The notes under the pieces: model-generated | What the model saw: the letters and a program-made list of their open reading frames with translations, nothing else | What the model was told of the DNA's origin: nothing | Databases searched by the model: none | Shown here: piece after piece, positions 16,371 through 25,528 of the stretch | Layout: each line of letters opens with the position of its first letter | Numbering within the stretch: position 1 is the stretch's first letter | Source of the DNA: Vicinamibacterales bacterium | Lineage (GTDB): Bacteria > Acidobacteriota > Vicinamibacteria > Vicinamibacterales > UBA2999 | Length of the DNA: 64,000 nucleotides | NCBI GenBank assembly: GCA_041394705.1 | Contig: JAWKHS010000020.1 | Location: forward strand, 62,001-126,000 | Reading direction: 5' to 3' | Translations under genes and position numbers: made by a program

Positions 16371-18842
16371 ATGCGCCACGCTGTTCGATCCCTTGCCCTG
16401 CTCGCCGTTGCCGCGCTCGTCACGCTCGCGCCGCCGGCGCGCCTCGGCGCCCAGCAGGCCCGCGAGTCGATCGCCATCGCCGGGTTCCACGAACCCGTGG
16501 AGGTCCTCCGCGATCGGTGGGGCATCAACCACATCTACGCCAAGAACGAGGACGACCTCTTCATGGCGCAGGGCTACCTGGCCGCGAAGGACCGGCTGTT
16601 CCAGTTCGAGATGTGGCGCCGGCGCGCCACCGGCACCGTCGCCGAGATTCTCGGGCCGCGCGAGCTCAATCGCGACATCGGCACGCGCCTCCACAAGTTC
16701 CGGGGGGACCTGGACCAGGAGCTGAACCACTACCATCCGCGGGGCAAGGCCATCGTCGAGGCGTACGTCCGCGGGATCAACGCCTACGTGGACGAGGCGA
16801 TGCGCTCGCCGGCCACCCTGCCGATCGAATTCAAGATGCTGGGCACCACGCCCGCCCACTGGACGCCGGAGGTCGTGATCTCGCGTCACCAGGCGCTCAC
16901 GGCCAACGTACCGAACGAGGTGACCAACACGCGGGCCATCGGCGCCCTGGGCGGGCCCGACAAGCTCCGCGACCTGCTGTGGCTCCAGGGAGGCGAGCCG
17001 TCGCTGGCGCTCGACCCGCTCATCGACCCGGCGACGTTCCCGGCCGACGTGCTGCGGCTGTACAACGCGTTCCGCGACCCGATCGACTTCAAGCCCGAGG
17101 ACGTCGCGCCCGCGTATCGCGGCCAGGCCGTGGCCGCCCGGCAGGCCGAGCCGGAATTGACGCTGGCGCGGGCGGCCGACGGCGGCCGCATCGTGGATCC
17201 GGACATCGGCTCGAACAACTGGGTCGTGGCCGGCGCACACACCCAGAGCACGCTGCCCATCCTGGCCAACGATCCGCACCGCGTCATCGAGGCGCCCTCG
17301 CTGCGCTACTGGGTCCACCTGGTGGCGCCGGGCTGGAACGTGATCGGCGGCGGCGAGCCCGTCCTGCCGGGCGTGTCGATCGGCCACAACGAGTACGGCG
17401 CGTGGGGCCTGACGATCTTCGGCACCGACAGCGAGGATCTCTACGTCTACGAGACCAACCCCGCCAACCCGAACGAGTACCGCTACCAGGGCCGCTGGGA
17501 GGCGATGCGCGTCGTGAGCGAGTCGATTCCCGTGAAGGGCCAGGCGGCGGCGAAGGTGGACCTCAAGTTCACGCGGCACGGGCCCGTGCTCTACGAGGAC
17601 GCGGCGCACCGGCGCGTCTATGCGCTGCGGGCGGCCTGGCTCGAGCCGGGCGGCGCGCCGTACCTGTCGAGCCTCCGCATGAACCAGGCGAAGACCTGGG
17701 CGGAGTTCCAGGAGGCGTGCACCTACAACAACATGCCCTCGGAGAACATGGTCTGGGTGGACCGCACCGGCACCATCGGCTGGCAGGCCTCGGGCATCGC
17801 GCCGCTCCGGTCGTGGGGCGGGCTCGTGCCGGTACCGGGCGACGGCCGCTTCGAGTGGGACGGCTACCTCCCGATCAACGCGCTGCCGAACGAGGTGAAC
17901 CCCGATCGCGGATTCATCGCGACGGCCAACCACTACCTCTTCCCGAACGACTACCCGTATCCGAAGGCCCGGCACTACACCTGGGCCGATCCGTATCGCG
18001 CGCACCGGATCGAAGAGGTGCTCGGCTCGGGCCGGCGGTTCAACGTGGCCGAGATGACGCGGCTGCAGAACGACGACTTGTCGATCGCGGCCCGGGCGAT
18101 CGTCCCCCTCCTGCGCGACGTGACGATCGCGAACCCCGCGGCCGCGAAGGCGCGCGACCTGGTGGTGGCCTGGAACTTCGTCCTCGACAAGAACTCGCCG
18201 GCGGCCGCCGTCTACGAGCTGTTCTCGCGCCGCCTGTTCGAGGCCGTGCGGACGGCGACGATTCCCGCCGCGGCCAGGAGCGTGGTCCCGAACGGCCTCA
18301 TCAGCACGAAGCGGATGATCGACTGGCTGCTGTCGCCCGACGGCCGCTTCGGCGCCAATCCGACGTCGGGCCGTGACGCGATGGTGGTGACGGCGTTCGA
18401 GCAGGGCGTGGCGGACGTGACCGCGCGCTTCGGACCGGACCCGGCGGCCTGGAAGTGGGGGGACGAGAAGCTGCACCACGCGCTCATCCACCATCCGATG
18501 TCGAACGCCGTCAATGCGGAGACGAGGCGGAAGCTCGAGGTCGGGCCCTTCCCGCGCGGGGGCGACGGCACGACGGTGAGCGCGACGGGCTCGCAGGACA
18601 ACCAGGGCAGCGGCGGCTCGCTCAAGATCGTGGCCGACACCGAGGACTGGGACAACAGCGTCGGGCTGAACACTCCGGGCCAGTCCGGTAATCCTGACGA
18701 CCCGCACTATCGCGACCTGTTCGAACTGTGGGCGAGGGGCAAGTACTTCCCCGTGGCCTACTCGCGCGCCAAGGTGGAGTCGGTGGCGGAGAAGACGACG
18801 ACGCTGTCGCCGGCGGGTTCGTCGTCGGCCGGCCGGCGCTGA
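16371..18842 (+). CDS. Secreted penicillin-acylase-family Ntn hydrolase
   Basis: An 823-residue precursor with a signal peptide (SLALLAVAALVTLAPPARLGA). The A-chain part contains RDRWGINHIYAKNEDDLFMAQGYLAAKDRLFQ, a family hallmark. The autocatalytic Ser281 is in DIGSNNWVV, after a roughly 50-residue linker; the B chain follows with ANDPHR and SIGHNEYGAWGLT. Family members cleave amide bonds of penicillins, acyl-homoserine lactones or other N-acyl compounds after self-processing in the periplasm. The natural substrate is not evident. ATG 16371 has GGAGGA upstream, unlike many neighbours that appear leaderless. Confidence 0.9.
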   Translation: MRHAVRSLALLAVAALVTLAPPARLGAQQARESIAIAGFHEPVEVLRDRWGINHIYAKNEDDLFMAQGYLAAKDRLFQFEMWRRRATGTVAEILGPRELNRDIGTRLHKFRGDLDQELNHYHPRGKAIVEAYVRGINAYVDEAMRSPATLPIEFKMLGTTPAHWTPEVVISRHQALTANVPNEVTNTRAIGALGGPDKLRDLLWLQGGEPSLALDPLIDPATFPADVLRLYNAFRDPIDFKPEDVAPAYRGQAVAARQAEPELTLARAADGGRIVDPDIGSNNWVVAGAHTQSTLPILANDPHRVIEAPSLRYWVHLVAPGWNVIGGGEPVLPGVSIGHNEYGAWGLTIFGTDSEDLYVYETNPANPNEYRYQGRWEAMRVVSESIPVKGQAAAKVDLKFTRHGPVLYEDAAHRRVYALRAAWLEPGGAPYLSSLRMNQAKTWAEFQEACTYNNMPSENMVWVDRTGTIGWQASGIAPLRSWGGLVPVPGDGRFEWDGYLPINALPNEVNPDRGFIATANHYLFPNDYPYPKARHYTWADPYRAHRIEEVLGSGRRFNVAEMTRLQNDDLSIAARAIVPLLRDVTIANPAAAKARDLVVAWNFVLDKNSPAAAVYELFSRRLFEAVRTATIPAAARSVVPNGLISTKRMIDWLLSPDGRFGANPTSGRDAMVVTAFEQGVADVTARFGPDPAAWKWGDEKLHHALIHHPMSNAVNAETRRKLEVGPFPRGGDGTTVSATGSQDNQGSGGSLKIVADTEDWDNSVGLNTPGQSGNPDDPHYRDLFELWARGKYFPVAYSRAKVESVAEKTTTLSPAGSSSAGRR

Positions 18843-18858
18843 GCGCCCCGGGGCGGCC

Positions 18859-19233
18859 TCAGAGGAGCCGCAGACCGGGGATATCGTCGAAATCGGCGCG
18901 GTTGAGCGTCCACAGCGCGGCGTCGTGCGCGACCGCACAGGCCGCGATCGCCAGGTCCACGTCCCGGCCGCGCGGGCGCCGGACCTGTTTGTACAGGGCC
19001 GCCGCGACGCTGGCCTCCTCGGGGCCGAAGGCGATCGCGTCCGCCGCCGGCAGCAGTCGTTCCTGCAGTTCGAGATCCTCGGGCGTTCGGGGGCCGCGCT
19101 GCCACTCGTAGAGGGCCAGCGCAGACACGACCAGGCGCGCCCGTGACTCGATGAGTGCCGCGATCGTCGCCAGGCCGGCGCGCCGGCCGCTGCAGGCGTT
19201 CACCAGCGCCGAGGTGTCGACATGGACGATCAC
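18859..19233 (-). CDS. PIN-domain toxin of a VapBC-type pair
   Basis: A 124-residue PIN nuclease. The acidic set is visible: Asp6 in HVDTSAL, Glu43 in ALYEWQRG, Asp91/Asp93 in RDVDLAIAA and Asp114 in NRADFDDI. Such proteins cut RNA, often tRNA or rRNA, when free of antitoxin. Its ATG overlaps the antitoxin stop by 4 nt (ATGA), so production depends on antitoxin translation. It is convergent with the acylase gene. Confidence 0.85.
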   Translation of the reverse strand: MIVHVDTSALVNACSGRRAGLATIAALIESRARLVVSALALYEWQRGPRTPEDLELQERLLPAADAIAFGPEEASVAAALYKQVRRPRGRDVDLAIAACAVAHDAALWTLNRADFDDIPGLRLL

Positions 19234-19511
19234 TTCGGAGTCCGCCGTGCGCTCGACAGCCGCCGGGAGCGCCGAATCTCGGCGATCTCACGGTCTGCGT
19301 CCTCCTGGGTGCCGGTCACGGGCAGGCTCTTCGCCCACTGCACGACGTCGAGCAGTCGCTTCTGCTCGTCCAGCGTGAGCTGACTGGCCTTGGCGCCGTA
19401 TTCGGCGACGGCCTCGCGCACCACCCAGCTTTGCGGCTTGCGCACCCGGGCGGCCGTACGCTTGAGCGTCGCCACCGTGGCGTCGTCGAGCGTGAAGGTG
19501 ACCTTTACCAT
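19230..19511 (-). CDS. Ribbon-helix-helix antitoxin of the VapBC-type pair
   Basis: A 93-residue protein beginning MVKVTFTLDDATVATLKRTA, a ribbon-helix-helix DNA-binding segment (beta strand, then two helices with RKPQSWVVREAVAEY). The C-terminal part is charged and would wrap the toxin. It precedes the toxin with a 4-nt overlap. RHH antitoxins usually bind their own promoter; a -10 hexamer lies just 6 nt upstream of the ATG, so an operator would have to overlap it. Confidence 0.82.
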   Translation of the reverse strand: MVKVTFTLDDATVATLKRTAARVRKPQSWVVREAVAEYGAKASQLTLDEQKRLLDVVQWAKSLPVTGTQEDADREIAEIRRSRRLSSARRTPK

Positions 19512-19517
19512 ACGCCC

Positions 19518-19523
19518 ATACTA
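19518..19523 (-). promoter_or_regulatory. -10-like hexamer TAGTAT before the antitoxin gene
   Basis: On the minus strand TAGTAT is followed by 6 nt and the ATG at 19511. The spacing implies a leaderless toxin-antitoxin mRNA. Confidence 0.45.
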
Positions 19524-19590
19524 CCAGACCGCCGTATGTCAGGGGCCGCTCGCCGGGGTCATCGGCTTTCCGGCATTGGCAGCCCGCGCA

Positions 19591-19596
19591 TATCCT
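19591..19596 (+). promoter_or_regulatory. -10-like hexamer TATCCT before the CocE hydrolase
   Basis: TATCCT is followed by 7 nt and the GTG at 19604. It supports the GTG start and a leaderless mRNA. Confidence 0.4.
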
Positions 19597-19603
19597 GACC
19601 GGC

Positions 19604-21559
19604 GTGCCGCCCACATCCAGAACACCCCGCCCCATCAGTCCTCTGGCCGCCGGCCTGTTCGCCGCCATGCTTGCGTGGAGCGCGGCCGCGCCCCTCGCGC
19701 AGTCACCGGCGTCGGTGGACGTCCGGGCCCTGTACAGCAAGCAGGACGTCAGCATCCCGATGCGCGACGGCACGCGGCTGTTCACGACCATCTACAGCCC
19801 GCGCGACGAGTCGGAGCGCTACCCGATCCTCTTCATGCGCACGGCCTACGGCATCCCGCCCTACGGGCCCGACGCGTATCGCGACGTGCTCGGCCCGAGC
19901 GTCGCGTTCACCAAGGAGCGCTACATCTTCGTCTACCAGGACGCGCGCGGCCGCTTCAAGTCCGAGGGCGACTTCGTGCACCACCTGCCGCTCGGCGGCG
20001 GTCCGCAGGGCACCGACGAGAGCACCGACGCCTGGGACACGTTCGAGTGGCTGCTGAAGAACGTCAGGAACCACAACGGGCGGATCGGCCAGTGGGGCAT
20101 CTCCTGGAACGGCTGGGAGGTGTCGATGGGCATGATCAACGCGCATCCCGCGCTGAAGGCCTCCTCGCCGCAGGCGCCCCCGCAGGATCAGTTCTACGGC
20201 GACGACTACCACTCGAACGGCGCCTACCAGCTGGCCTACGGCTTCAACTGGATGTCGAGCAACGGCCAGGTGCGTCGCGGCCCCACCGATGCCCCCGGGG
20301 AGCGTTTCCGGTTCCCGACACCCGACGGCTACCAGTTCTTCCTGGACCTTGGCGCGGCCGCCAACGCGATCCGGATGTTCCAGCCCGAGGTGCCGACCTA
20401 CGTCGACCACATGAACCACGGCAGCTACGACGAGTACTGGCAGGCGCGAAACGTGCCCAAGGACCTGAAGGGCATCGCGCACCCGGTGCTGATCGTGGGC
20501 GGCTGGTTCGACGCCGAGGACTTCTACGGCCCGCTGCGGATGTACCGGGCCATCGAGGCGCAGAACCCGGGCAACGGCAGCACGCTCGTGTTCGGACCGT
20601 GGGTGCACGGCGGCTGGGCCCGCGACGGGAGCCGCATCGGCGCGATCGACTTCGGCCCGGATCCGTCGGCCTACTATCAGGAGGACGTCGAGCTGGCGTT
20701 CTTCAACTTCCACTTGAAGGGCAAGGGCACGCTGGCGCTGCCCGAGGCGCTCATGTTCGAGACGGGCACCAACCGCTGGCGCTCGTTCCCGGCATGGCCG
20801 CCGCCGGCGACGACGCCGCTCCGTCTGGAGCTCGCCGCCGACGGGCGGCTTGTGCAGCGGCCAGGCGCCGCGCCCGCGAGCCCGGCGAGGCCGGCGCCGG
20901 CCGGCGCCCCGGCGCGGCCGGGCGCCTTCGACGAGTACGTGAGCGACCCGGCGAAGCCGGTGCCGTTCACGAGCGCGATCACGACGGCGGAGATTCGGAC
21001 CTTCGTCATCGAGGATCAGCGCTTCGCCGCGCGGCGCCCCGACGTGCTCGTCTACCAGACCGAGCCGCTTCCCCAGGACCTGACCATCGGTGGGCCGGTG
21101 ACGGCCACGCTGCACGTCTCCAGTTCCGGCACGGACGCCGACTTCGTCGTGAAGCTGATCGACGTGTTCCCGGACGATGCCGTCACGCCGGACCCGAACC
21201 CGACGGGCGACGTCATGGCCGGCTACCAGATGCTGCTCGTGGGCGACATCTTCCGGTCCAAGTTCCGCAACAGCATGAGCCGTCCCGAGCCGCTCGTGCC
21301 CGACCGGCCGGTGATGCTCGAATTCGAGCTGGGCGATCGGCTGCACACGTTCCGCCGCGGCCATCGCCTGATGGTGCAGATCCAGAGCTCGTGGTTCCCG
21401 ATGTTCGACCGGAACCCGCAGACCTTCGTGGACATCTACCACGCCAGGCCGGATGACTACCGCAAGGCCACCATGCGAGTCTTCCGGTCCGCGCCGCGGG
21501 CCTCGCACGTGACGGTACAGGTCCTGCCCGCCGGGCAGGCTGGAGCCGCCGGGCGCTGA
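19604..21559 (+). CDS. Secreted CocE/NonD family hydrolase (X-Pro dipeptidyl-peptidase type)
   Basis: A 651-residue protein: signal peptide (AAGLFAAMLAWSAAAPLAQ), alpha/beta hydrolase with SIPMRDGTRLFTTIYSPR and YIFVYQDARGRFKSEGDF, nucleophile region GQWGISWNGW, an acid/His region around VGGWFDAEDFYGP and FGPWVHGGWARD, and a C-terminal jelly-roll (FRNSMSRPEPLVP, LMVQIQSSWFPMFDRN). This is the CocE, glutaryl-7-ACA acylase and S15 peptidase architecture. Substrates in the family include esters, beta-lactams and X-Pro peptides; none can be chosen here. A proline- and alanine-rich insertion lies around residues 420-440. Confidence 0.88.
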   Translation: MPPTSRTPRPISPLAAGLFAAMLAWSAAAPLAQSPASVDVRALYSKQDVSIPMRDGTRLFTTIYSPRDESERYPILFMRTAYGIPPYGPDAYRDVLGPSVAFTKERYIFVYQDARGRFKSEGDFVHHLPLGGGPQGTDESTDAWDTFEWLLKNVRNHNGRIGQWGISWNGWEVSMGMINAHPALKASSPQAPPQDQFYGDDYHSNGAYQLAYGFNWMSSNGQVRRGPTDAPGERFRFPTPDGYQFFLDLGAAANAIRMFQPEVPTYVDHMNHGSYDEYWQARNVPKDLKGIAHPVLIVGGWFDAEDFYGPLRMYRAIEAQNPGNGSTLVFGPWVHGGWARDGSRIGAIDFGPDPSAYYQEDVELAFFNFHLKGKGTLALPEALMFETGTNRWRSFPAWPPPATTPLRLELAADGRLVQRPGAAPASPARPAPAGAPARPGAFDEYVSDPAKPVPFTSAITTAEIRTFVIEDQRFAARRPDVLVYQTEPLPQDLTIGGPVTATLHVSSSGTDADFVVKLIDVFPDDAVTPDPNPTGDVMAGYQMLLVGDIFRSKFRNSMSRPEPLVPDRPVMLEFELGDRLHTFRRGHRLMVQIQSSWFPMFDRNPQTFVDIYHARPDDYRKATMRVFRSAPRASHVTVQVLPAGQAGAAGR

Positions 21560-21751
21560 CTCCTCGTCCCGCGTCCCGCCCGATCGGCCGCTGACGTCCG
21601 TGCGCACCCTCGGCGGGCCTTCACGGACTGCCCGGTCCGCCCGTCGCGATGGGCGCCGTCGCCCGGCCATCGGTGGCGGCTGCCGGACCTGGTTTTCGAT
21701 CCTGTTCATGACGGCGCTCTACCATCCATCGCGCCGAACATGGAGCTGGTC

Positions 21752-22198
21752 ATGAACTACCGCATTGCCACGTCCGCCCTCGTCGTCGCCGTTGCCATCG
21801 CCCTCGCCGGTGCGGATGGCGCAGCCGCCGCACCCTCCACCCGAACGCGGGACGTCTGCCTCGTCAGCCCGACGGGTGGAGGGTCGTTGAACACGTTCAT
21901 CTTGCGGGACGTGAAGACGCTGAGTCCGGGCGGCGTCATTCCGCTCGTCGGGCTGTACTTCGTGGGGACGCGCAAGGGGGCGCCGCTGCACGGCAGCGCC
22001 GTCATGGCGTCCGACGGGAGCGTCCGGATGGGGCTGTTCGTGCACTCGAGCGCCGATTCCACCAACGACTTCACCGCGGCAGGCATCGTCGACGCGACGT
22101 TCCTGGGGACGCTGAAGTTCGACAACGACGGCGACTTCGTGCCCAACGGGACGCTTGCGGTATCGCCGGTCGACTGCGCGACCATCGCGATTCCGTGA
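21752..22198 (+). CDS. Small secreted protein of unknown function
   Basis: A 148-residue protein with a clear signal peptide (MNYRIATSALVVAVAIALAG). The mature part, from DVCLVSPTGGGSLNTF to LAVSPVDCATIAIP, contains two cysteines near its ends that could form a disulfide, and has beta-rich, glycine-rich composition. The second in-frame ATG at 21752 is chosen because GGAG lies 6 nt upstream; the first (21740) adds only MELV. No family is recognised. It stands alone between the CocE hydrolase and a methyltransferase. Confidence 0.7.
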   Translation: MNYRIATSALVVAVAIALAGADGAAAAPSTRTRDVCLVSPTGGGSLNTFILRDVKTLSPGGVIPLVGLYFVGTRKGAPLHGSAVMASDGSVRMGLFVHSSADSTNDFTAAGIVDATFLGTLKFDNDGDFVPNGTLAVSPVDCATIAIP

Positions 22199-22274
22199 CA
22201 GGCGGCGCTATCACATCTCGCCGATTCGACAGGGGATCGGTCCGGCCCGCATGAGGCCGCCGGGGCTGACGCGC

Positions 22275-22280
22275 TACAAT
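22275..22280 (+). promoter_or_regulatory. -10-like hexamer TACAAT before the methyltransferase
   Basis: TACAAT ends 10 nt before ATG 22291, giving a leader of at most a few nucleotides. Confidence 0.4.
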
Positions 22281-22290
22281 CGGCGGCCGC

Positions 22291-23097
22291 ATGGCTTCCT
22301 TCGGCGACAACTACGTTCTCGCCTCCGGGCGGACCGGCCACGACCGCCTCCGCGTGCTGTGCGAGATCCACGATCCGCACACGCGACAGCTCCTCCTCCA
22401 CGCCGGCTTGAACTCCACGCACCGCTACGTGGAGTTCGGCTGCGGGCTGGGGTACGTGGCGCGCTGGGCGGCGACCGAGGCCGCGCACGTCACGGCCACC
22501 GACCTCAGCGAGGAGCAGCTGGCAGAGTCGACGCGGCTGGCGGACGCGCAGGGCCTCGCCAACATCGACTTCCGGACGGCCAATATCTACGAGCCCGGGC
22601 TTCCGCCTGGCGCCTACGACGTCTCGTACTCGCGCTGGCTCCTGATGCACCTGAACCGGCCGGTGGAAGCGATGCGGCAGATCCGCGAGGTGCTGAAGCC
22701 GGGCGGCCTCATGGTCTGCGAAGAGGCCGATATCAGCGCGCTCTACACGGAGCCGCCAACCGATGGCTATCACTCGTATCGCGACCTCGCGTTCGTCGTC
22801 GGGGACCGGCTCCAGGTGGATTATGCGGGCGGCCGCCACCTGCACCTGTGGGCGCGCGAGGCCGGCTTCGAGGTGCTGCACGTCGGCGCCTGCCAGCCGC
22901 ACTACATCGCGGGCCCGCACAAGGGCTTCTGGAGCTGGACGTTCCAGGAGTCCGCGCCCAACGCGATCCGGATGGGACTGCTCACCGAAGAGCGCTGGCG
23001 CGAGATGGCCGCGGACATGCGCGACGCCGACGCCGATCCCAACGTGCTCGTGGCGCATCCTCGCACCGGCCAGCTGATCGCGCGCAAGCCGGCCTGA
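22291..23097 (+). CDS. Class I SAM-dependent methyltransferase
   Basis: A 268-residue cytosolic methyltransferase. The SAM site is clear: motif I YVEFGCGLGYVARW, the acidic ribose-binding position in TATDLSEEQL, motif around FRTANIYEP, and motif IV/V YDVSYSRWLLMHLNRP with REVLKPGGLMVCEE. The architecture matches ubiquinone/menaquinone-biosynthesis-like or small-molecule methyltransferases. The acceptor cannot be inferred; neighbours give no pathway. Confidence 0.85.
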   Translation: MASFGDNYVLASGRTGHDRLRVLCEIHDPHTRQLLLHAGLNSTHRYVEFGCGLGYVARWAATEAAHVTATDLSEEQLAESTRLADAQGLANIDFRTANIYEPGLPPGAYDVSYSRWLLMHLNRPVEAMRQIREVLKPGGLMVCEEADISALYTEPPTDGYHSYRDLAFVVGDRLQVDYAGGRHLHLWAREAGFEVLHVGACQPHYIAGPHKGFWSWTFQESAPNAIRMGLLTEERWREMAADMRDADADPNVLVAHPRTGQLIARKPA

Positions 23098-23163
23098 CGG
23101 CCGATCGGCGGCGCCGTACTCCTGAGCCGGCCGAATGCCGGCGCCACGGTCACGGCCGGCTGG

Positions 23164-23169
23164 TAGACT
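23164..23169 (+). promoter_or_regulatory. -10-like hexamer TAGACT before the D-aminoacylase
   Basis: TAGACT is followed by 7 nt and the ATG at 23177, supporting that start over the upstream in-frame ATG at 23135. Confidence 0.4.
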
Positions 23170-23176
23170 GCGCGGC

Positions 23177-24409
23177 ATGCGACACGCCCTCCCGACGTTC
23201 CTGCTCCTGGCAGCGGCCGCGCTCGCCGGCTGCACCCAGGCGCCTCACTACGACCTGGTGATCCGCCACGGCACCGTCTACGACGGCACCGGCGCGCCCG
23301 GCGTCGTGCAGGACGTGGCCGTGCAGGGCGACCACATCGCGGCGGTGGGCGATCCGTCGGGAGCGACGGGCACCGAGGACGTGGACGCCACGGGCCTGGC
23401 CGTGGCGCCCGGCTTCATCGACATGCTCAACCACTCCGAGACGTCCCTCATCGCCGACGGGCGCTCGCAGGGGATGATCCGCCAGGGCGTGACGCTGAAC
23501 GTGTTCGGCGAAAGCTCGATGGGCCCGATCTCCGAAGCGCGGAAGAAGGAGCAGCAGGCGCGCCAGGGCGACATCACGTTCGACATCACCTGGAACACCC
23601 TGGGCGAGTATCTCGACACGCTCGTGGCCAAGGGCGTCTCGCCCAACGTCGCGTCGTTCGTCAGCGCCGCGTCCGTGCGGGCGAATGAAATCGGCCTCGA
23701 CAACCGGCCGCCGACGCCCGAGGAACTGGAGCGTATGCGCGCGGCCGTGAAGCGCGCGATGGACGAGGGCGCGATGGGCCTGACCACGGCCCTCATCTAC
23801 ATCCCGGGCGTGTTCGCCAAGACCGACGAACTGGTCGAACTGGCGAAGGTGGCCTCCGCCTCCGGCGGCATGCACATCTCGCACATGAGGAGCGAGGGCA
23901 ACCGGCTGCTCGAGGCCATCGACGAGACGCTGACGATCGCACGCGAGGCCAACATCCGCGCCGAGATCTACCACCTGAAGGCCAGCGGCGAGGCCAACTG
24001 GCCGAAGCTCGACGAGGCCATCGCCAAGATCGAGGCGGCGCGCGCCAGCGGCCTCGACATCACGGCCGACATGTACACCTACACTGCTGGATCCACGGGC
24101 CTCGACGCGGCGATGCCGCCCTGGGTGCAGGAGGGCGGCTACACGAAGTGGGCCGAGCGGCTGCGCGATCCCAAGGTGCGCGACCGGGTGCGGCGCGAGA
24201 TGGTGGCGACGCAGGACGACTGGGAGAACCTGATGCAGGCCGCCGGGGCCGAAGGCACGCTGCTGGTCGGCTTCAAGAACGAGGCGCTGCGCGTCTACAC
24301 GGGCAAGACCCTCGCCGAAGTCGCGAAGCTGCGCAACCGCTCGGTGCAGGACACGGCGATGGACCTGGTGGCCGAGGACGGCAGCCGCGTCCAGGTCGTG
24401 CTTTCCTGA
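23177..24409 (+). pseudogene. N-acyl-D-amino-acid deacylase lipoprotein, 5' part (frameshifted)
   Basis: The first 410 residues of an amidohydrolase of the D-aminoacylase family. It starts with a lipoprotein signal (LLAAAALAGCTQ, lipobox LAGC), then DLVIRHGTVYDGTGAPG and VAPGFIDMLNHSE in place of the usual HxH, Cys-free here, and MHISHMRSEG. The frame ends at TGA 24407-24409 after EDGSRVQVVLS, although family homology continues without a gap in another frame (FLMSEDNVKKQ). Loss of one nucleotide near 24396-24405 explains this. The stop and the next in-frame ATG overlap as TGATG. It may be a real inactivation, a split gene, or a sequencing error. Confidence 0.8.
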
Positions 24410-24861
24410 TGTCGGAAGACAACGTGAAGAAGCAGATCCGCCTGCCCTGGGTGAGCTTCGGGTCCGATGCCTCGTCGATGGCGGCCGAGGGCGTGTTCCT
24501 GAAGACCAGCACGCATCCGAGGGCCTACGGCAACTTCGCACGCCTGCTGGGCAAGTACGTCCGCGACGAGCACGTCATCCCACTCGAGGAGGCCATCCGG
24601 AAGCTGACGTCGTTCCCGGCCGCCACGCTGCGCATCAAGGAACGCGGCCAGCTCGCGCCCGGCTACTTCGCCGATGTCGTCGCCTTCGACCCCGCCACCA
24701 TCGCCGAGCACGCCACCTACGAGCAGCCGCACCAGTACGCCACCGGCATGCGGCACGTGTGGGTGAACGGCGTCCAGGTGCTGAAGGACGGCGAGCACAC
24801 GGGGGCCACGCCCGGGCGCGTCGTCCGCGGACCGGGGTGGACGGGCCAGGCGAAGCCCTGA
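24409..24861 (+). pseudogene. N-acyl-D-amino-acid deacylase, 3' part (frameshifted)
   Basis: The C-terminal 150 residues of the same amidohydrolase: MSEDNVKKQIRLPWVSFGSD carries the metal-site aspartate region (GSDA), followed by HPRAYGNFARLLGKYVRDE, the LTSFPAATLRIKERGQLAPG motif and a WVNGVQVLKDGEHTGATPGR ending typical of D-aminoacylases. The first methionine is internal in intact homologues. Translation could restart at the TGATG junction, but without a visible Shine-Dalgarno motif; catalysis would need both parts. Confidence 0.78.
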
Positions 24862-24930
24862 GAAGGCCGCGCTGATGCGGATCGGGAGGCGGCGCGACAT
24901 TGCTGCGAAATCCCTGCACAGCCACGGCCT

Positions 24931-25527
24931 TCAGATCTCTCGTGGCCCAAGCTCCTTGATGCGCGCAATGCAGCGCGCCAGAGAATGGCTCCGTAGCGCT
25001 GCGACACGTGGCCGCCACTCAGTCGCAGCGAATCGAGCGATGAGCGAGCCATACCCGGGTCCGACTCGCCGCAAGGAACCCTGGCGCGGCACCATGGCGT
25101 CGACGATCTGCCTCTTCCGGGAATGTCTCGCAAGACTGATCAATGTCGCCTTCGGATCGTCCAATTCGTCGGGGTAGATCGGAATGAGCGATACACCGAT
25201 CGAGAAGAAACGAGCGAGCATCTTGGGGTCGGCGAGCAGCCACGACTCGATGGCGCGGCTCGCGATCCTGAGGCGCATGAACTCGGCCGGCTTCGGCAGA
25301 AGCGACGAGACGAGCGTTGCGGCGCAGATCGCGTCGTGGTCAAGATCTCGGACCACGATCCACGGCCTGAATCTTGCCGAGTTGTTGTAGCCTGCCAAGC
25401 GGGAGTCGAGGTGCGCCTTACCCTGCTGGCCGTAGGCGTTCCCGAGTTCGAGGCCAACGTCCTCGAGGATTTTGGAGACCACCGCGAGGTCGGTCGTGCC
25501 CTCGACGGCCAGGTTCACGACCGGCAT
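24931..25527 (-). CDS. TOPRIM-like (DUF4276-type) putative nuclease, partner of the ATPase
   Basis: A 198-residue protein. A TOPRIM-like acidic pattern is visible: Glu9 in NLAVEGTTDLAV and Asp61/Asp63 in VVRDLDHDA, with the RAIESWLLADPKML segment common in DUF4276-type proteins. The ATG lies one nucleotide after the stop of the ATPase gene, so the two are co-translated. ATPase plus TOPRIM nuclease pairs (for example PARIS and OLD/Gabija-related systems) act in anti-phage defence. Function here is inferred from that arrangement. Base composition is more AT-rich than the flanking genes, which suggests transfer. Confidence 0.7.
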   Translation of the reverse strand: MPVVNLAVEGTTDLAVVSKILEDVGLELGNAYGQQGKAHLDSRLAGYNNSARFRPWIVVRDLDHDAICAATLVSSLLPKPAEFMRLRIASRAIESWLLADPKMLARFFSIGVSLIPIYPDELDDPKATLISLARHSRKRQIVDAMVPRQGSLRRVGPGYGSLIARFAATEWRPRVAALRSHSLARCIARIKELGPREI

Positions 25528-25528
25528 G

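Noticed and set aside
16371..18842. Beta-lactam resistance gene
   Set aside because: The penicillin-acylase family name does not imply resistance; many members act on N-acyl metabolites, and nothing nearby suggests an antibiotic context.
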